Shown: positions 8,006 to 16,580, counted from the first letter of the stretch. The stretch: 36,915 nucleotides of DNA from Auritidibacter ignavus (GCF_003703835.1 NZ_RDQR01000026.1:1-36915), one strand, 5' to 3'. Program-made: numbers and translations. The notes: a model not told the origin generated them from the letters alone.

Positions 8006-8030
8006 TCTCTGAGCGGGTACCGCTGAGAGA
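8006..8030 (+). terminator. Hairpin just after pstS (attenuator or 3' stabiliser)
   Basis: TCTCT-G-AGCGG and CCGCT-G-AGAGA pair as 10 bp with a single G-G mismatch around a 3-nt loop, 10 nt after the pstS stop. No U-tract follows, so partial termination or 3'-end stabilisation of pstS mRNA is more likely than full termination. Confidence 0.5.
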
Positions 8031-8044
8031 CATATCTTGAAGTG

Positions 8045-8124
8045 TGCAGTCGTTGGTGGTTGTCTCAGCGGATGTGTGCCTGGGAAACCAGGGCGCATTG
8101 GTACGACAACCGCCGACGACTGCA
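8045..8124 (+). ncRNA. Large structured RNA element between pstS and pstC
   Basis: The arms 8045-8064 and 8105-8124 pair over 20 consecutive base pairs, two of them G-U. Inside, CCTGG (8079-8083) and CCAGG (8088-8092) close a GAAA tetraloop, and that stem extends 5 bp further (8074-8078 with 8094-8098) past one bulged G. The two wobble pairs are on the same side, so the pairing exists in the sense RNA and is poorer in its complement. Both the pairing and the GNRA loop are read directly from the sequence. The role, such as an intercistronic stabiliser, attenuator or sRNA, is inference. Confidence 0.6.
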
Positions 8125-8203
8125 TCATTGTGTGCACCGGAAGCTTGTGATTCTCGTCTCCGCCACCACATATCACTAACCACCACAATTCAGGAGAGGT
8201 ATC

Positions 8204-9202
8204 GTGTCCACCACTGCACCTGAGAAAAACCAGGATGGACCGGGCCCAGAGAAGCAGAATGAACCACGAGCCACGAATTCGGGCTCAGTCGCCGGGGATA
8301 AGGTCTTCTTTGGGCTTGCTATTGCCGCCGGTATCATCATTCTTCTCGTTCTGGCCTTCGTGGCAACCTTCCTGGTCATTGAAGCCCTGCCGGCTCTGTG
8401 GCCTGAAGTTTTCTCTGACCAAGACTCCATTCAAAGCGCTGATAACTTCTGGGAATATGTCTGGCCGTTGATGGCCGGTACCCTGATGGCATCGGCTCTC
8501 GCTCTGCTCATCGCCACCCCGATCGGCGTTGGCGTTGCGCTCTACATCTCCCACTACGCACCGCGTCGTATCGCTACCACCGTCGGTTACGTCATCGACC
8601 TGCTGGCCGCTATTCCCTCGGTTGTCTACGGTGCCTGGGGCATGACCTTCTTGGCACCGTTGCTGGTTCCCATTTACCAGTGGCTCGACGAGTATCTAGG
8701 ATTCATCCCGCTGTTCGCCGGTGATGACAATGTGACAACCACCGGTCGTACACTGGCGACCTCCGGTGTTGTGTTGGCGGTGATGATTCTTCCCATCATC
8801 TGCTCGCTGTGTCGTGAAATTTTCGTGCAAACCCCGACCTTGCACGAAGAAGCCGCACTGGCTCTCGGTGCGACCCGCTGGGAAATGATCAAGATGACCG
8901 TGTTTCCCTTCGCCCGTGCCGGTATCGTCTCCTCGGTCATGCTGGCGCTGGGTCGTGCCCTTGGTGAAACCATGGCCGTGACCATGGTGCTGTCCGCTGG
9001 TGGGTTCTCGTGGTCGATGGTCACCTCGGGCAAGAACGCCACCATCCCCTCGGAGATTGCGCTGAACTTCCCCGAGGCCTTCGGAATGCGCCAGAACGAG
9101 CTGATCGCCGCCGGTTTGATGCTGTTCATCATCACCCTGATCGTGAACATGACAGCCCGCTGGATCGTCAACCGTCACAAGGAATTCTCGGGAGCTAACT
9201 AA
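8204..9202 (+). CDS. pstC: Phosphate ABC transporter permease PstC
   Basis: One of the two membrane subunits of the Pst importer, 332 aa. The N-terminus is hydrophilic (EKNQDGPGPEKQNE) and six transmembrane helices follow. The ABC-permease coupling loop is EEAALALGATRWEMIKMTVFPFARAGI. Other PstC features are AAIPSVVYGAWG and GRALGETMAVTMVL. The start is GTG 8204 behind a good ribosome-binding site (CAGGAGAGG). The TAA overlaps the pstA ATG by one base, so the two subunits are translationally coupled and probably made in equal amounts. Confidence 0.96.
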   Translation: MSTTAPEKNQDGPGPEKQNEPRATNSGSVAGDKVFFGLAIAAGIIILLVLAFVATFLVIEALPALWPEVFSDQDSIQSADNFWEYVWPLMAGTLMASALALLIATPIGVGVALYISHYAPRRIATTVGYVIDLLAAIPSVVYGAWGMTFLAPLLVPIYQWLDEYLGFIPLFAGDDNVTTTGRTLATSGVVLAVMILPIICSLCREIFVQTPTLHEEAALALGATRWEMIKMTVFPFARAGIVSSVMLALGRALGETMAVTMVLSAGGFSWSMVTSGKNATIPSEIALNFPEAFGMRQNELIAAGLMLFIITLIVNMTARWIVNRHKEFSGAN

Positions 9203-10365
9203 TGAGTACTACACAATCCCCTGATACCCGAAAGAGAAAGTCCTCGAAAAACGCACTGACGAAGGGTCAGAAGCCGTCGTGGACCTGGCTGGTTGTTGCG
9301 GCGGCCGCCCTGGTTGTGGGTGCGGCACTGTCTGCGTTGCTCTTCGAGAACTTTAGCGTAGTCGCGTGGATCATTTTCGCAGCGATCGTGTACGTGATCG
9401 CCATGTATTTCACCACCTACTCGTTGGAGAATCGCCGAAAGGCAACCGACGGGTTGTGGACCAACTTGGTGTGGTTGGCCTTCCTCATTGCGCTGGTGCC
9501 GCTCATCTCCGTGATCGTTACAGTACTGGGCAACGGTCTGCCAACACTGATCAACAATCCGGAAATCCTGACCAATGACATGAAGGGTGTTGCCGGGGCC
9601 GACGATATTGCAGCCGTCGAAGAGGGTGCCTCGATCGCCGGTGGTATTCTCCACGGTCTGGTCGGTACCTTGATGATCACGCTGGCCTCGACGATCATTT
9701 CGGTGCCGATCGGTTTGCTGGCTTCGATCTACCTGGTGGAGTACTCCAACGACAACTGGTTCGCATCGTTGATCCGGTTCTTCGTAGACGTGATGACCGG
9801 TATCCCCTCGATCGTTGCTGGTCTATTCGCTTTCGCTGGTATGACGCTGTTTATTCAGACCTTTATCTCCCAGTCTCCCTCAGCGTTGCAACAGGCCAAG
9901 ACCGGTTTCACCGCGGCCATCGCGCTATCGGTGCTGATGATCCCGGTTGTGGTCCGTTCGACCGAAGAGATGCTACGTGTGGTTCCCAACGAGCTACGCG
10001 AAGCCTCCTACGCGCTGGGTGTGCGTAAATGGCGCACCATTGTCAAGGTGGTGATCCCCACCGCGATCTCGGGTATTGCTTCGGGTGTCACGCTGGCAAT
10101 CGCTCGCGTGACCGGTGAGACCGCACCGATCCTGGTGACCGCAGGCCTCGCGACAAATGTCAACTGGAACCTGTTCGATGGCTGGATGACCGCACTGCCG
10201 GTCTACATCTACCGCCAGCTGATGAACCCGACGGCTCCGTCCCACTCCGACCCCTCGCACGCTCGTGCGTGGGCCGGCGCGCTGGTGCTGATCGTGATCG
10301 TGATGCTGTTGAACCTCATTGCCCGCATTGTTGCCAAGGCCTTCGCCCCGAAGACCAGCAAGTAA
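9202..10365 (+). CDS. pstA: Phosphate ABC transporter permease PstA
   Basis: The second permease subunit. At 387 aa it is longer than E. coli PstA because of an N-terminal extension with two extra transmembrane segments ([20 protein letters not shown] and [18 protein letters not shown]), a form seen in many actinobacteria. The core has [16 protein letters not shown], the coupling loop [20 protein letters not shown] and [15 protein letters not shown]. Start and stop share one base with pstC upstream. A 44-bp gap with a ribosome-binding site (AAGAGAGG) leads to pstB. Confidence 0.96.
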   Translation: MSTTQSPDTRKRKSSKNALTKGQKPSWTWLVVAAAALVVGAALSALLFENFSVVAWIIFAAIVYVIAMYFTTYSLENRRKATDGLWTNLVWLAFLIALVPLISVIVTVLGNGLPTLINNPEILTNDMKGVAGADDIAAVEEGASIAGGILHGLVGTLMITLASTIISVPIGLLASIYLVEYSNDNWFASLIRFFVDVMTGIPSIVAGLFAFAGMTLFIQTFISQSPSALQQAKTGFTAAIALSVLMIPVVVRSTEEMLRVVPNELREASYALGVRKWRTIVKVVIPTAISGIASGVTLAIARVTGETAPILVTAGLATNVNWNLFDGWMTALPVYIYRQLMNPTAPSHSDPSHARAWAGALVLIVIVMLLNLIARIVAKAFAPKTSK

Positions 10366-10409
10366 TACTGACCTTTAGACTCGTAAGTCTTCAAGAGAGG
10401 ACCACAAAC

Positions 10410-11189
10410 ATGGCAAAGCGTCTAGACGCTATCGATGTGAACGTCTACTACGGCGACTTCTTGGCCGTGGAGGGCGTGAACATCAACATTGAACCCCGCT
10501 CGGTAACTGCGTTCATCGGCCCTTCCGGTTGCGGTAAGACCACCTTCCTGCGCACCATCAACCGGATGCACGAGGTGCTGCCCGGCGCTCGCGTTGAGGG
10601 TGAGATCCTGCTCGATGGCGACAACATCTACGGCAACGGTGTTGACCCGGTGACCGTTCGTACCATGGTTGGTATGGTGTTCCAGCGCCCGAACCCGTTC
10701 CCGACCATGTCGATTCGGGAGAATGTGCTGGCCGGTTACAAGCTCAACGGTTCGCGACTGTCCAAGTCCCGCTCCGATGAAATCGTGGAGCGCTCGTTGA
10801 CCGGTGCGAACCTGTGGAACGAAGTCAAGGACCGTCTTGACCGCCCCGGTTCCGGTCTGTCCGGTGGTCAGCAGCAGCGTCTGTGCATCGCCCGTACCAT
10901 TGCGGTCGAGCCCGACGTGATCCTGATGGACGAGCCCTGTTCAGCTCTGGATCCGATCTCCACCCTGGCTGTGGAGGATCTGATCAACGAGCTGAAGAGC
11001 GACTTCACCGTGGTGATCGTGACCCACAACATGCAGCAGGCTGCTCGTGTGGCTGATAAGACCGCGTTCTTCAACATCCAGGGCACCGGCAAGCCCGGTA
11101 AGCTTATCGAATACGATGAGACGAACGTGATCTTCAACAACCCGTCCAATAAGCAGACGGAAGACTACGTCTCTGGTCGCTTCGGCTAG
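10410..11189 (+). CDS. pstB: Phosphate ABC transporter ATP-binding protein PstB
   Basis: ATPase subunit that powers PstSCA, 259 aa as usual. Walker A is GPSGCGKTT (37-45), the Q-loop is [12 protein letters not shown], the signature is [13 protein letters not shown], Walker B is [14 protein letters not shown] and the switch His is in [10 protein letters not shown]. The ATG at 10410 follows AAGAGAGG; longer in-frame extensions overlap pstA and are not credible. It is the last gene of the operon; no phoU follows. A 17-bp hairpin starts 20 nt after the stop. Confidence 0.97.
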   Translation: MAKRLDAIDVNVYYGDFLAVEGVNINIEPRSVTAFIGPSGCGKTTFLRTINRMHEVLPGARVEGEILLDGDNIYGNGVDPVTVRTMVGMVFQRPNPFPTMSIRENVLAGYKLNGSRLSKSRSDEIVERSLTGANLWNEVKDRLDRPGSGLSGGQQQRLCIARTIAVEPDVILMDEPCSALDPISTLAVEDLINELKSDFTVVIVTHNMQQAARVADKTAFFNIQGTGKPGKLIEYDETNVIFNNPSNKQTEDYVSGRFG

Positions 11190-11208
11190 AACGCACTGTG
11201 GTTAGTGA

Positions 11209-11245
11209 GCATCGGCGTCAGGAGGTTTCCTCCTGGCGCCGATGT
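11209..11245. terminator. Strong bidirectional hairpin after pstB
   Basis: 17 bp of stem (11209-11225 with 11229-11245, two wobble pairs) closes a TTT loop. It ends pst transcription, and it also covers the last codons and stop of the convergent VTT gene, so it is part coding sequence. Confidence 0.75.
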
Positions 11246-11934
11246 GCATCCCGCTCCTTTTTCCAGCGACGCAACGCCACAATGGTCAGCACGATGACCA
11301 CGATCCACGCCACGACCACCAAAGCGCCGTGGAGGAAATCCGGGGTGGCAATAAAGCCCCCGATGGCTGCCAAAGAAACTTGGCCGGGAATCAGCGCGAG
11401 CCCGGAGGCCGTGACAAACACGCGCTGACTAATGCCGAAGACCCCGGCTCCATAGTTCACCGGCCAATAGGGGAAGCCGGGCATCAGGCGTAACGTAAAC
11501 ACCGCTTCAAAACCGGCACCATCGAGATGACGTTGAATCGATTCCGCCCGGGACCCCAGCAGTTTCAGCACGGTGGAGCGTCCTAAACCGCGGGCAATCC
11601 AGTAGGCGCCCCAACATCCGAGCATCGCGCCAATGATGGACAGGATACTGCCGAGAATTCCGCCGAAGAGTAGCCCTCCGGCCACCGCCATAATGGTGAC
11701 CGGGATCGGGGTCAGTGCCACGAGGGCGTAGGCGCCGATAAAGATCACGATGGCCGCCCAGCCAAAGGAGGAGATCTGGGCTTGGAGTTCTTCCAGGTCT
11801 GGGAGCCGAACGTTGAAGGCCAGCCAGGTCATCACCAGGATGACAACGACCAGGGCGCCGTTTTGGAGCCAGCTTTCCCAGGGCGGACGGTCCGATTGAC
11901 CGCTGGATTGCTGTGAGGTGTCGTCAGATGCCAC
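11218..11934 (-). CDS. VTT-domain (TVP38/TMEM64, DedA-like) membrane protein
   Basis: 238 aa with several hydrophobic helices and the VTT core: ALTPIPVTIMAVAGGLLFGG, GAMLGCWGAYWIARGLGR, RLMPGFPYWPVNYGAG and GFIATPDFL. DedA/VTT proteins are linked to lipid scrambling or lipid-carrier flipping and envelope homeostasis; the function of this copy is not established. I chose GTG 11934 (VASDDTSQQ) because a TAGAGT hexamer ends 7 nt upstream. A longer frame to 12078 would put an Arg-rich, non-conserved stretch in front. The last codons form half of the pstB terminator stem. Confidence 0.85.
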   Translation of the reverse strand: MASDDTSQQSSGQSDRPPWESWLQNGALVVVILVMTWLAFNVRLPDLEELQAQISSFGWAAIVIFIGAYALVALTPIPVTIMAVAGGLLFGGILGSILSIIGAMLGCWGAYWIARGLGRSTVLKLLGSRAESIQRHLDGAGFEAVFTLRLMPGFPYWPVNYGAGVFGISQRVFVTASGLALIPGQVSLAAIGGFIATPDFLHGALVVVAWIVVIVLTIVALRRWKKERDAHRRQEETS

Positions 11935-11941
11935 AGAGAGT

Positions 11942-11947
11942 ACTCTA
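11942..11947 (-). promoter_or_regulatory. -10 element for leaderless VTT transcript
   Basis: TAGAGT on the minus strand ends exactly 7 nt before GTG 11934, with no ribosome-binding site between. It fixes the likely start. Confidence 0.55.
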
Positions 11948-12132
11948 CGGAATTTCTGGATAGTGCGAGTGGATTCACCCAGAAGAGTTGGAGGATGCCG
12001 GGTCGGGAACGCCTCACGGCGCGTGGCCGCTCGAAGCGGCAAAATGTTTGGAGCCCGGGGGTTACCGCGACCCGACATCTAGTTAACATTCTGCCCCTTC
12101 GGCCCAAGGGTTGTCCAATACTGCTGTGGTTC

Positions 12133-13155
12133 TTAGTCCCACAGTGGGGAGAAACCTGCGGTGACCAGTAAGGCGGTGGCGCCACAGAGCACGACCGTCA
12201 GGACGTAGTAGATCCCGATGCGACCGGCTTGAGGCCAACGGACCGAATGGTGGCGTTGGTTGTGGCCGGCACCGACAACGGCACCGGCGGTGGTGAGTGA
12301 GGATGACAGTGGTAGTTGCAGGCCGAAGGCACCACCGATCAGCAGTGCCGCGGAGGTTAGTGAGGCGATCGAGGAACGCAACGGGTCAATGGTGACCAGA
12401 CGCTCGGTGAGCGTATGGGCGATACGCCAACCTCCCAGGAAGGTGCCAGCGACCATGCAGACCGCGGTGGCAACGGGAATCCACCACGTGGTGCCCACCT
12501 GTAGCCCAGCCAGGGGGAGAGCCACCACTGTGATGGCGTAGATCCGGGCTCCGTATTGGATCCCGTGACCCAGTGCGTTGGCCGCGCCGGTGACCGCCAG
12601 AGTCATCCGTGCGCGGGGATTGACGGTGGACGGATTCACGTCGCGGGCCAACCATAAGGCCGGAAACGTCAGTACCCAGGCCAAGAGGCCACCGGCCAGC
12701 GGTGAAGCAACCAGTGAGACTAGTAACGCCCAGGTGGTCGGTCCCATGGCTAACCAGGGGATGTCATGGTTGCCGGTGAGCACCATGGCGAGTCCGGCGC
12801 CGAGGAGTCCGGCGGTGAGTGCGTGGGATGAGGAGGATGGGACGCCACGAGACCAGGTCAAAATGCCCCACGCTAAAGCGGTCGCCAGTGCAGCGGCAAT
12901 GCCGAGCAACCCCAGCGGGCCTTCGGGGAAGTGGACACAGAATTCTTCCACCGCGAAGTCGATCAGTAAGGCCCCGAGAATCACGCCGATGACACGCATC
13001 GCTGCGGTGAGTAGTAGCGCACGGAAGGGGGTTAGGGCCCCGGAGCGTACCGGCAGGGCAATGGCATTGGAATTGTCGTGGCCGGAGAGCATGACCAGGA
13101 AACTCGCACCCAGTAGGGACACGAGGATGAGAAAGAAAACGGTATCGGGACTCAA
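12133..13155 (-). CDS. PiT-family inorganic phosphate transporter
   Basis: Low-affinity, ion-coupled phosphate permease with about ten hydrophobic helices in 340 aa. The first family repeat is canonical (SGHDNSNAIALPVRSGALTP, like WHDAANA in E. coli PitA). The second repeat, TGAANALGHGIQYG, lacks the conserved Asp of the usual SND or AND. Other features are SRGVPSSSSHALTAGLLGAG and SSSLTTAGAVVGAGHN. A TTG start at 13155 (LSPDTVFFLILVS) follows GGGAG by about 10 nt and lies 4 bp after the stop of the DUF47 gene, which argues for coupling; a start at 13224 would overlap that gene by 65 bp. It complements the high-affinity Pst system next door. Confidence 0.85.
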   Translation of the reverse strand: MSPDTVFFLILVSLLGASFLVMLSGHDNSNAIALPVRSGALTPFRALLLTAAMRVIGVILGALLIDFAVEEFCVHFPEGPLGLLGIAAALATALAWGILTWSRGVPSSSSHALTAGLLGAGLAMVLTGNHDIPWLAMGPTTWALLVSLVASPLAGGLLAWVLTFPALWLARDVNPSTVNPRARMTLAVTGAANALGHGIQYGARIYAITVVALPLAGLQVGTTWWIPVATAVCMVAGTFLGGWRIAHTLTERLVTIDPLRSSIASLTSAALLIGGAFGLQLPLSSSLTTAGAVVGAGHNQRHHSVRWPQAGRIGIYYVLTVVLCGATALLVTAGFSPLWD

Positions 13156-13159
13156 GGGT

Positions 13160-13786
13160 TTAGGACTCCCGAACCAAAACTTGGCCGAGTGCGACGATGA
13201 CCTGACGCACTGCTTCGAAGGCATCGCCCAGTCCCAGGGCTACTTCGCGTTGACGGTAGTAATGCCGCGCCAGCAATTCGGAGGCATCTTGGAGTCGCCA
13301 GCTCAGTAGCACTCGTTCGGCACGGTGGCCGAGGCGCTCCAGTTGAATCCAGGTGACCTCGAGCTGATCAAAATCCGTCAGTTGTGCCATGGCTGCTTTG
13401 AGCAAGTCGGATTGGCGGTCCAAGATTTCGAGGACATCCATGGCGGCGGTCGGCAGACGGTAGGACCGCGACTGATGAATGATCGATCCAACCAGGCAGG
13501 TGCGTTCGATGGCTCTGTTGAGGCCGTTAGAGATCAGGTACAGGTCTTGGCGGGGCAACGGTGTGACGAACGCGGAGCGCAAGCTGGTCAACAGGGCCAT
13601 ATGAAGGGAGGTGGCCCGTGAGTCGAGGGCTCCGAGCTGGGTATCGAGCTCTTCGGCGGCGTCGTGGCTGGCCCCGAAGAGCTGAGCTAATACATCCACC
13701 GACTGTTCAAAGGCGTCGGCCATGGACTCGAGATGGTCCAGTGCCGCGGATTGAGGAGAGAGCAGCCGAGTGAGAGAAGGCTTCAT
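13160..13786 (-). CDS. DUF47 (PhoU-like) protein
   Basis: 208-aa all-helical cytoplasmic protein. The family motif AFVTPLPRQDLYLISNGLNR is at about 72-91. DUF47 proteins resemble PhoU and are usually paired with PiT transporters, where they are thought to gate or assist transport. The next gene, 4 bp downstream, is the PiT gene, matching that rule. A TATCCT hexamer lies 8 nt before the ATG, so the transcript may have almost no leader. Confidence 0.88.
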   Translation of the reverse strand: MKPSLTRLLSPQSAALDHLESMADAFEQSVDVLAQLFGASHDAAEELDTQLGALDSRATSLHMALLTSLRSAFVTPLPRQDLYLISNGLNRAIERTCLVGSIIHQSRSYRLPTAAMDVLEILDRQSDLLKAAMAQLTDFDQLEVTWIQLERLGHRAERVLLSWRLQDASELLARHYYRQREVALGLGDAFEAVRQVIVALGQVLVRES

Positions 13787-13842
13787 GTCGGCTGAGGATA
13801 CCCTGTGAAGGTAAACAAGCTTATTGTGAGGCGGTCATGACG

Positions 13843-14481
13843 CTACGAGCGGTCATCATCGTCGAAGGCGCCGGCTCGATACAGTGAGGCCGAGGCGTCG
13901 AGTTGTTCGGCGGTGGTGAGCATTCTGCGTGAGCGTTGCACCATCGCTCGGGCCTGGGCCGGGTGGCCGGCATCGAGGTGCTCGGCGTGGTGTGCCATGC
14001 CCAAACTAATAATGCGTGCGTAGGCGGCTGCACGGTTGAGGGCGACGGCAAAGTCGCCGGAATACACCCCGGTCAAAATCTGGGAGGTCAGCGTCGAGAG
14101 GTCCTGAGCCGTGGGTGGTTCCACGGCACCGGCAATCACCCGGGAGACCTGGGCCTGATAGCCCGCGCGGTACCAGGCGGCCCATTGTTCCCCGTGTTGC
14201 TGGGTGCCTTGCTGCAGAGCATAGAGTCGCCACAGTGTGCCACCCAGGGTATGAGCCGGAGCATCCGACCAGAGCTGGGCCAGGGTATCCATGCCCACCT
14301 CATCGACCAGATCCACCAGGTTCTCCACTGACTGGTCGTCGTCGGCGTCCGTGTCTTGCCCGCCGGTCACCAGCGCGTGGGCGAGGGACTCGGCGGCTTC
14401 AGCCACCTGTTCGGCATCCGGGCCAGCGTGAATCCGGTCAAATATCTCTGGCGAATACAACACGGGTTTATGGAATGACAC
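13843..14481 (-). CDS. Conserved actinobacterial protein of unknown function
   Basis: 212 aa, soluble and mostly helical, with no signal or transmembrane segment. It begins SFHKPVLYSPEIFDRIHAGP and has a central WRLYALQQG and a repetitive Ala-rich C-terminal half (ALNRAAAYARIISLGMAHHA). I believe similar proteins occur in Arthrobacter-type genomes, but I cannot name a function and no motif points to one. GTG 14481 follows AAAGGA at a rather long spacing of about 12 nt. It lies 56 bp upstream of the DUF47 gene on the same strand, so co-transcription is possible. Confidence 0.75.
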   Translation of the reverse strand: MSFHKPVLYSPEIFDRIHAGPDAEQVAEAAESLAHALVTGGQDTDADDDQSVENLVDLVDEVGMDTLAQLWSDAPAHTLGGTLWRLYALQQGTQQHGEQWAAWYRAGYQAQVSRVIAGAVEPPTAQDLSTLTSQILTGVYSGDFAVALNRAAAYARIISLGMAHHAEHLDAGHPAQARAMVQRSRRMLTTAEQLDASASLYRAGAFDDDDRS

Positions 14482-14567
14482 CGTAGCGATCCATCCTTTC
14501 GATCAGATTGACGAAACTATCGGAGGGCAGTCAAGGGCCTTACCGAGAGTGCAACGCCGAAACCAGT

Positions 14568-14597
14568 TTAAAACTTCCAGACACTTTGCGTTAGACT
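14568..14597 (+). promoter_or_regulatory. Probable promoter of tRNA-Lys
   Basis: A -35-like TTAAAA (14568-14573), an 18-bp spacer and a good -10 TAGACT (14592-14597). The predicted start is near 14604, 18 nt before the mature tRNA. Confidence 0.5.
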
Positions 14598-14621
14598 ATT
14601 CTTCGGTCTTATCCAAGACCC

Positions 14622-14697
14622 GGGCCTTTAGCTCAGTTGGTAGAGCATCGGACTTTTAATCCGCAGGTCGAGGGTTCGATCCCCTCAGGGCCCACCA
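14622..14697 (+). tRNA. tRNA-Lys (anticodon TTT)
   Basis: 76 nt with an encoded CCA. Acceptor GGGCCTT pairs with AGGGCCC (one wobble), the D-arm is GCTC/GAGC, the anticodon loop is CTTTTAA with anticodon TTT at 14655-14657, and the T-loop is TTCGATC. Its own promoter lies upstream. No terminator hairpin is obvious directly after it. Confidence 0.97.
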
Positions 14698-14823
14698 ACC
14701 TCGGCACCGAATGCCACAACAAGAGGGGTGGCTCCCCGGAACCGCATGTCCTCAGCAAACTCAGGCACCGTGACCGGCATGCTTGGGAGTGAAGTGGCCC
14801 GCCGGTGACGAATGATGGGTACC

Positions 14824-15159
14824 TTAAAACCCGTCGAAATACACCGCATAGTGCGAGGCGCAACCCGGGTTGAACAGCGACCCACAGTCCGGACAGCGGC
14901 TGGCTTCGGTATATTGCGCGACGGTCATCAGCTTCGCGCAGACACCGCACAGTACGGCAGGTTCGTCGAAACGGTTGCGCGGCCACGGTTGCCGGACGTG
15001 ATCAACGGTGTCGTCGTGGCACTGAAAGCACGGCCAGAAGGCCTCGTCGCAGCACCCGAAGCGTAGTGCGATGATGTCGAGGTCGGTGTGATAGTGCACG
15101 CACCGGGTTTGTTCGTCGACCACCGGACCGCGGATGTGCTCACGGGGATCACAGGCCAT
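14824..15159 (-). CDS. CHY zinc-finger protein
   Basis: 111 aa with a single CHY zinc finger that binds several zinc ions. Visible ligands: TRCVHYHTDLDIIALRFGCC, WPCFQCHDD, VLCGVCAKLM and SRCPDCGSLFNPGCASHY. Stand-alone bacterial zf-CHY proteins have no assigned function; eukaryotic relatives are in RING E3 ligases (Pirh2) and a mitochondrial assembly factor (Hot13). A redox or metal-handling role is possible. The ATG at 15159 has TAGGGT ending 6 nt upstream and no ribosome-binding site. The gene is divergent from the siderophore-interacting protein gene over 56 bp. Confidence 0.9.
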   Translation of the reverse strand: MACDPREHIRGPVVDEQTRCVHYHTDLDIIALRFGCCDEAFWPCFQCHDDTVDHVRQPWPRNRFDEPAVLCGVCAKLMTVAQYTEASRCPDCGSLFNPGCASHYAVYFDGF

Positions 15160-15165
15160 GTTCTG

Positions 15166-15171
15166 ACCCTA
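15166..15171 (-). promoter_or_regulatory. -10 element for leaderless zf-CHY transcript
   Basis: TAGGGT on the minus strand ends 6 nt before the ATG at 15159. Confidence 0.5.
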
Positions 15172-15215
15172 GGGGCCAGACTCTTGCAGGGTCAACGTGC
15201 CAGCGGGTAAATCTT

Positions 15216-16229
15216 GTGAGCATGACCAACTCGCCCCAGTCTGTGACGGTGTTCTTTCCGGTGGTCGTCTCCGGTGTCGCTCGACTCAGTCCGTCGTTTG
15301 TGCGCGTTAGTTTCAGCGCTGATACGGATCCGAGGGCACTGGCCGGGGGGTATCGGCTAGCCGAGTATGGCGACCCCGGTTTTGACCAGCGGATCAAGAT
15401 TTTCTTCCCGCAAGAAGGGGTGGCAGATCCCCGAGAGTCCTTGGCAACGATTCCCACCGGCCAGGGGTGGTTTGCCGCCTGGCACCACCTTGATCCGGAC
15501 CATCGTCCGACGATGCGCACCTACACCACCCGTGCGGTCCACCGCGATGCCACCACGGGTGAGGTCGTGGTGGATGTGGACATGGTCTATCACGATCCGC
15601 TCGGGCCAGCCGCCCGCTGGGTCCGTGACGTGGCGGTGGGGGACCCGGTGGTATTGCTGGGGCCGAATACCGATCACCCGGGGCCATTGACCGGCATGGA
15701 TTTTGTGCCGCCGGCCCAAACCGACCGGTATCTGATCGCCGGGGATGAGACCGCGGTTCCGGCCATTGCTCGCATTCTGGAGGACCTACCGTCTCACGCG
15801 CGCGGTACCGTCGTGGTGCAGGTCCCGCATCCCGAGGATGCGCGGTGTGTAACCTGTCACCCCGGATTTCAGGTGCACCTCGTCACTGTGGCGGAAGAGC
15901 AACCGGCCGGGTCTTCGCTGTCTGATAAGACGGTGGCGGTAGCTCGCGAGCTGGTAGAGCAGACCGGGGACCGGACGGCGGAGGAACTGACCACTTCAGA
16001 CATCGTTGACGACGCGGACGAGCTCACTGGTGATGAGCCGGTGGTATGGGTGGTACCGCGTACCGCCAGGGGTGGGGCGGCGCTGAAATATACCCCACTC
16101 TACGTCTGGTTGGCCGGTGAAGCCGGCACCATCACCACGATCAGACGTCAGCTGGTCACTGAGCTGGGCATTGACCGACGTTCGGTGGCCTTTATGGGCT
16201 ATTGGCGTCGCGGACGAGCGGAGAGTTGA
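15216..16229 (+). CDS. Siderophore-interacting protein (ferric-siderophore reductase)
   Basis: Flavin-dependent SIP-family reductase of the ViuB type, which releases iron from ferric siderophores in the cytoplasm using NAD(P)H. The 337 aa show the FAD-binding motif MRTYTTR, the VYHDPLGPAARWV segment, the NAD(P)H domain AGDETAVPAIARILEDLP, and the family C-terminus VWLAGEAGTITTIRRQLV ... FMGYWRRGRAE. An insertion around residues 235-280 is acidic. The start is GTG 15216 or ATG 15222; neither has a good ribosome-binding site. The stop lies 5 bp from the convergent azlD stop. No siderophore transporter is nearby. Confidence 0.92.
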   Translation: MSMTNSPQSVTVFFPVVVSGVARLSPSFVRVSFSADTDPRALAGGYRLAEYGDPGFDQRIKIFFPQEGVADPRESLATIPTGQGWFAAWHHLDPDHRPTMRTYTTRAVHRDATTGEVVVDVDMVYHDPLGPAARWVRDVAVGDPVVLLGPNTDHPGPLTGMDFVPPAQTDRYLIAGDETAVPAIARILEDLPSHARGTVVVQVPHPEDARCVTCHPGFQVHLVTVAEEQPAGSSLSDKTVAVARELVEQTGDRTAEELTTSDIVDDADELTGDEPVVWVVPRTARGGAALKYTPLYVWLAGEAGTITTIRRQLVTELGIDRRSVAFMGYWRRGRAES

Positions 16230-16234
16230 ACCTG

Positions 16235-16561
16235 CTAGACAAAGTTGACCAACAGCACGTAGCTGATGGTCCCGCACGCGATCGAGATCAGGGTCTTACG
16301 CCCAAAAAGCAGGTGGGAGGCCACCGTTACCCCAGCTGCGATGGTGGGTTTCCACCAGCGCGCCGGGTCATCGGTGATGGTTCCGGTGAAGATGGACAAG
16401 GCCAGAATCAGCAAGATGCCGGCCGGCATCCACAGGGCCATGATCGCCACCAGCTGGGAATTGCGCAGTGGCCTCAGCAATGCGAAAGGCAGCGCCCGCA
16501 GGGTGAACGTGATCGCCAAGATCACCACGAGGAGCCCGATGAGGTATCCGGTCGGTGGCAT
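16235..16561 (-). CDS. azlD: AzlD-like branched-chain amino acid export subunit
   Basis: Small membrane protein with about four helices (GYLIGLLVVILAITFTLRAL ... TLISIACGTISYVLLV). AzlD pairs with AzlC in export of branched-chain amino acids or their analogues; the C. glutamicum pair is BrnFE. The ATG at 16561 gives 108 aa, the usual size, and lies 19 bp after the azlC stop. A GTG at 16603 would add 14 residues and overlap azlC by 23 bp. Confidence 0.85.
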   Translation of the reverse strand: MPPTGYLIGLLVVILAITFTLRALPFALLRPLRNSQLVAIMALWMPAGILLILALSIFTGTITDDPARWWKPTIAAGVTVASHLLFGRKTLISIACGTISYVLLVNFV

Positions 16562-16580
16562 CGCCTCGCCGGTAAGGAGG

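Noticed and set aside
7085-8188. Long minus-strand open frame (367 codons) opposite pstS
   Set aside because: It is antisense to a clear PstS gene, its translation matches no known family, and it runs through the structured pstS-pstC gap. Strong codon bias on the coding strand explains the lack of stops.
14648-14664. T-C mismatch at the top of the tRNA-Lys anticodon stem
   Set aside because: As I recall it, the mycobacterial tRNA-Lys also lacks a Watson-Crick pair at 27-43, so this is not notable.
14633-14986. Open frame antisense to tRNA-Lys and the zf-CHY 3' region
   Set aside because: It crosses a tRNA gene, and the translation is Arg/Cys-rich without a recognisable domain; the zf-CHY frame on the same strand explains the coding signal.
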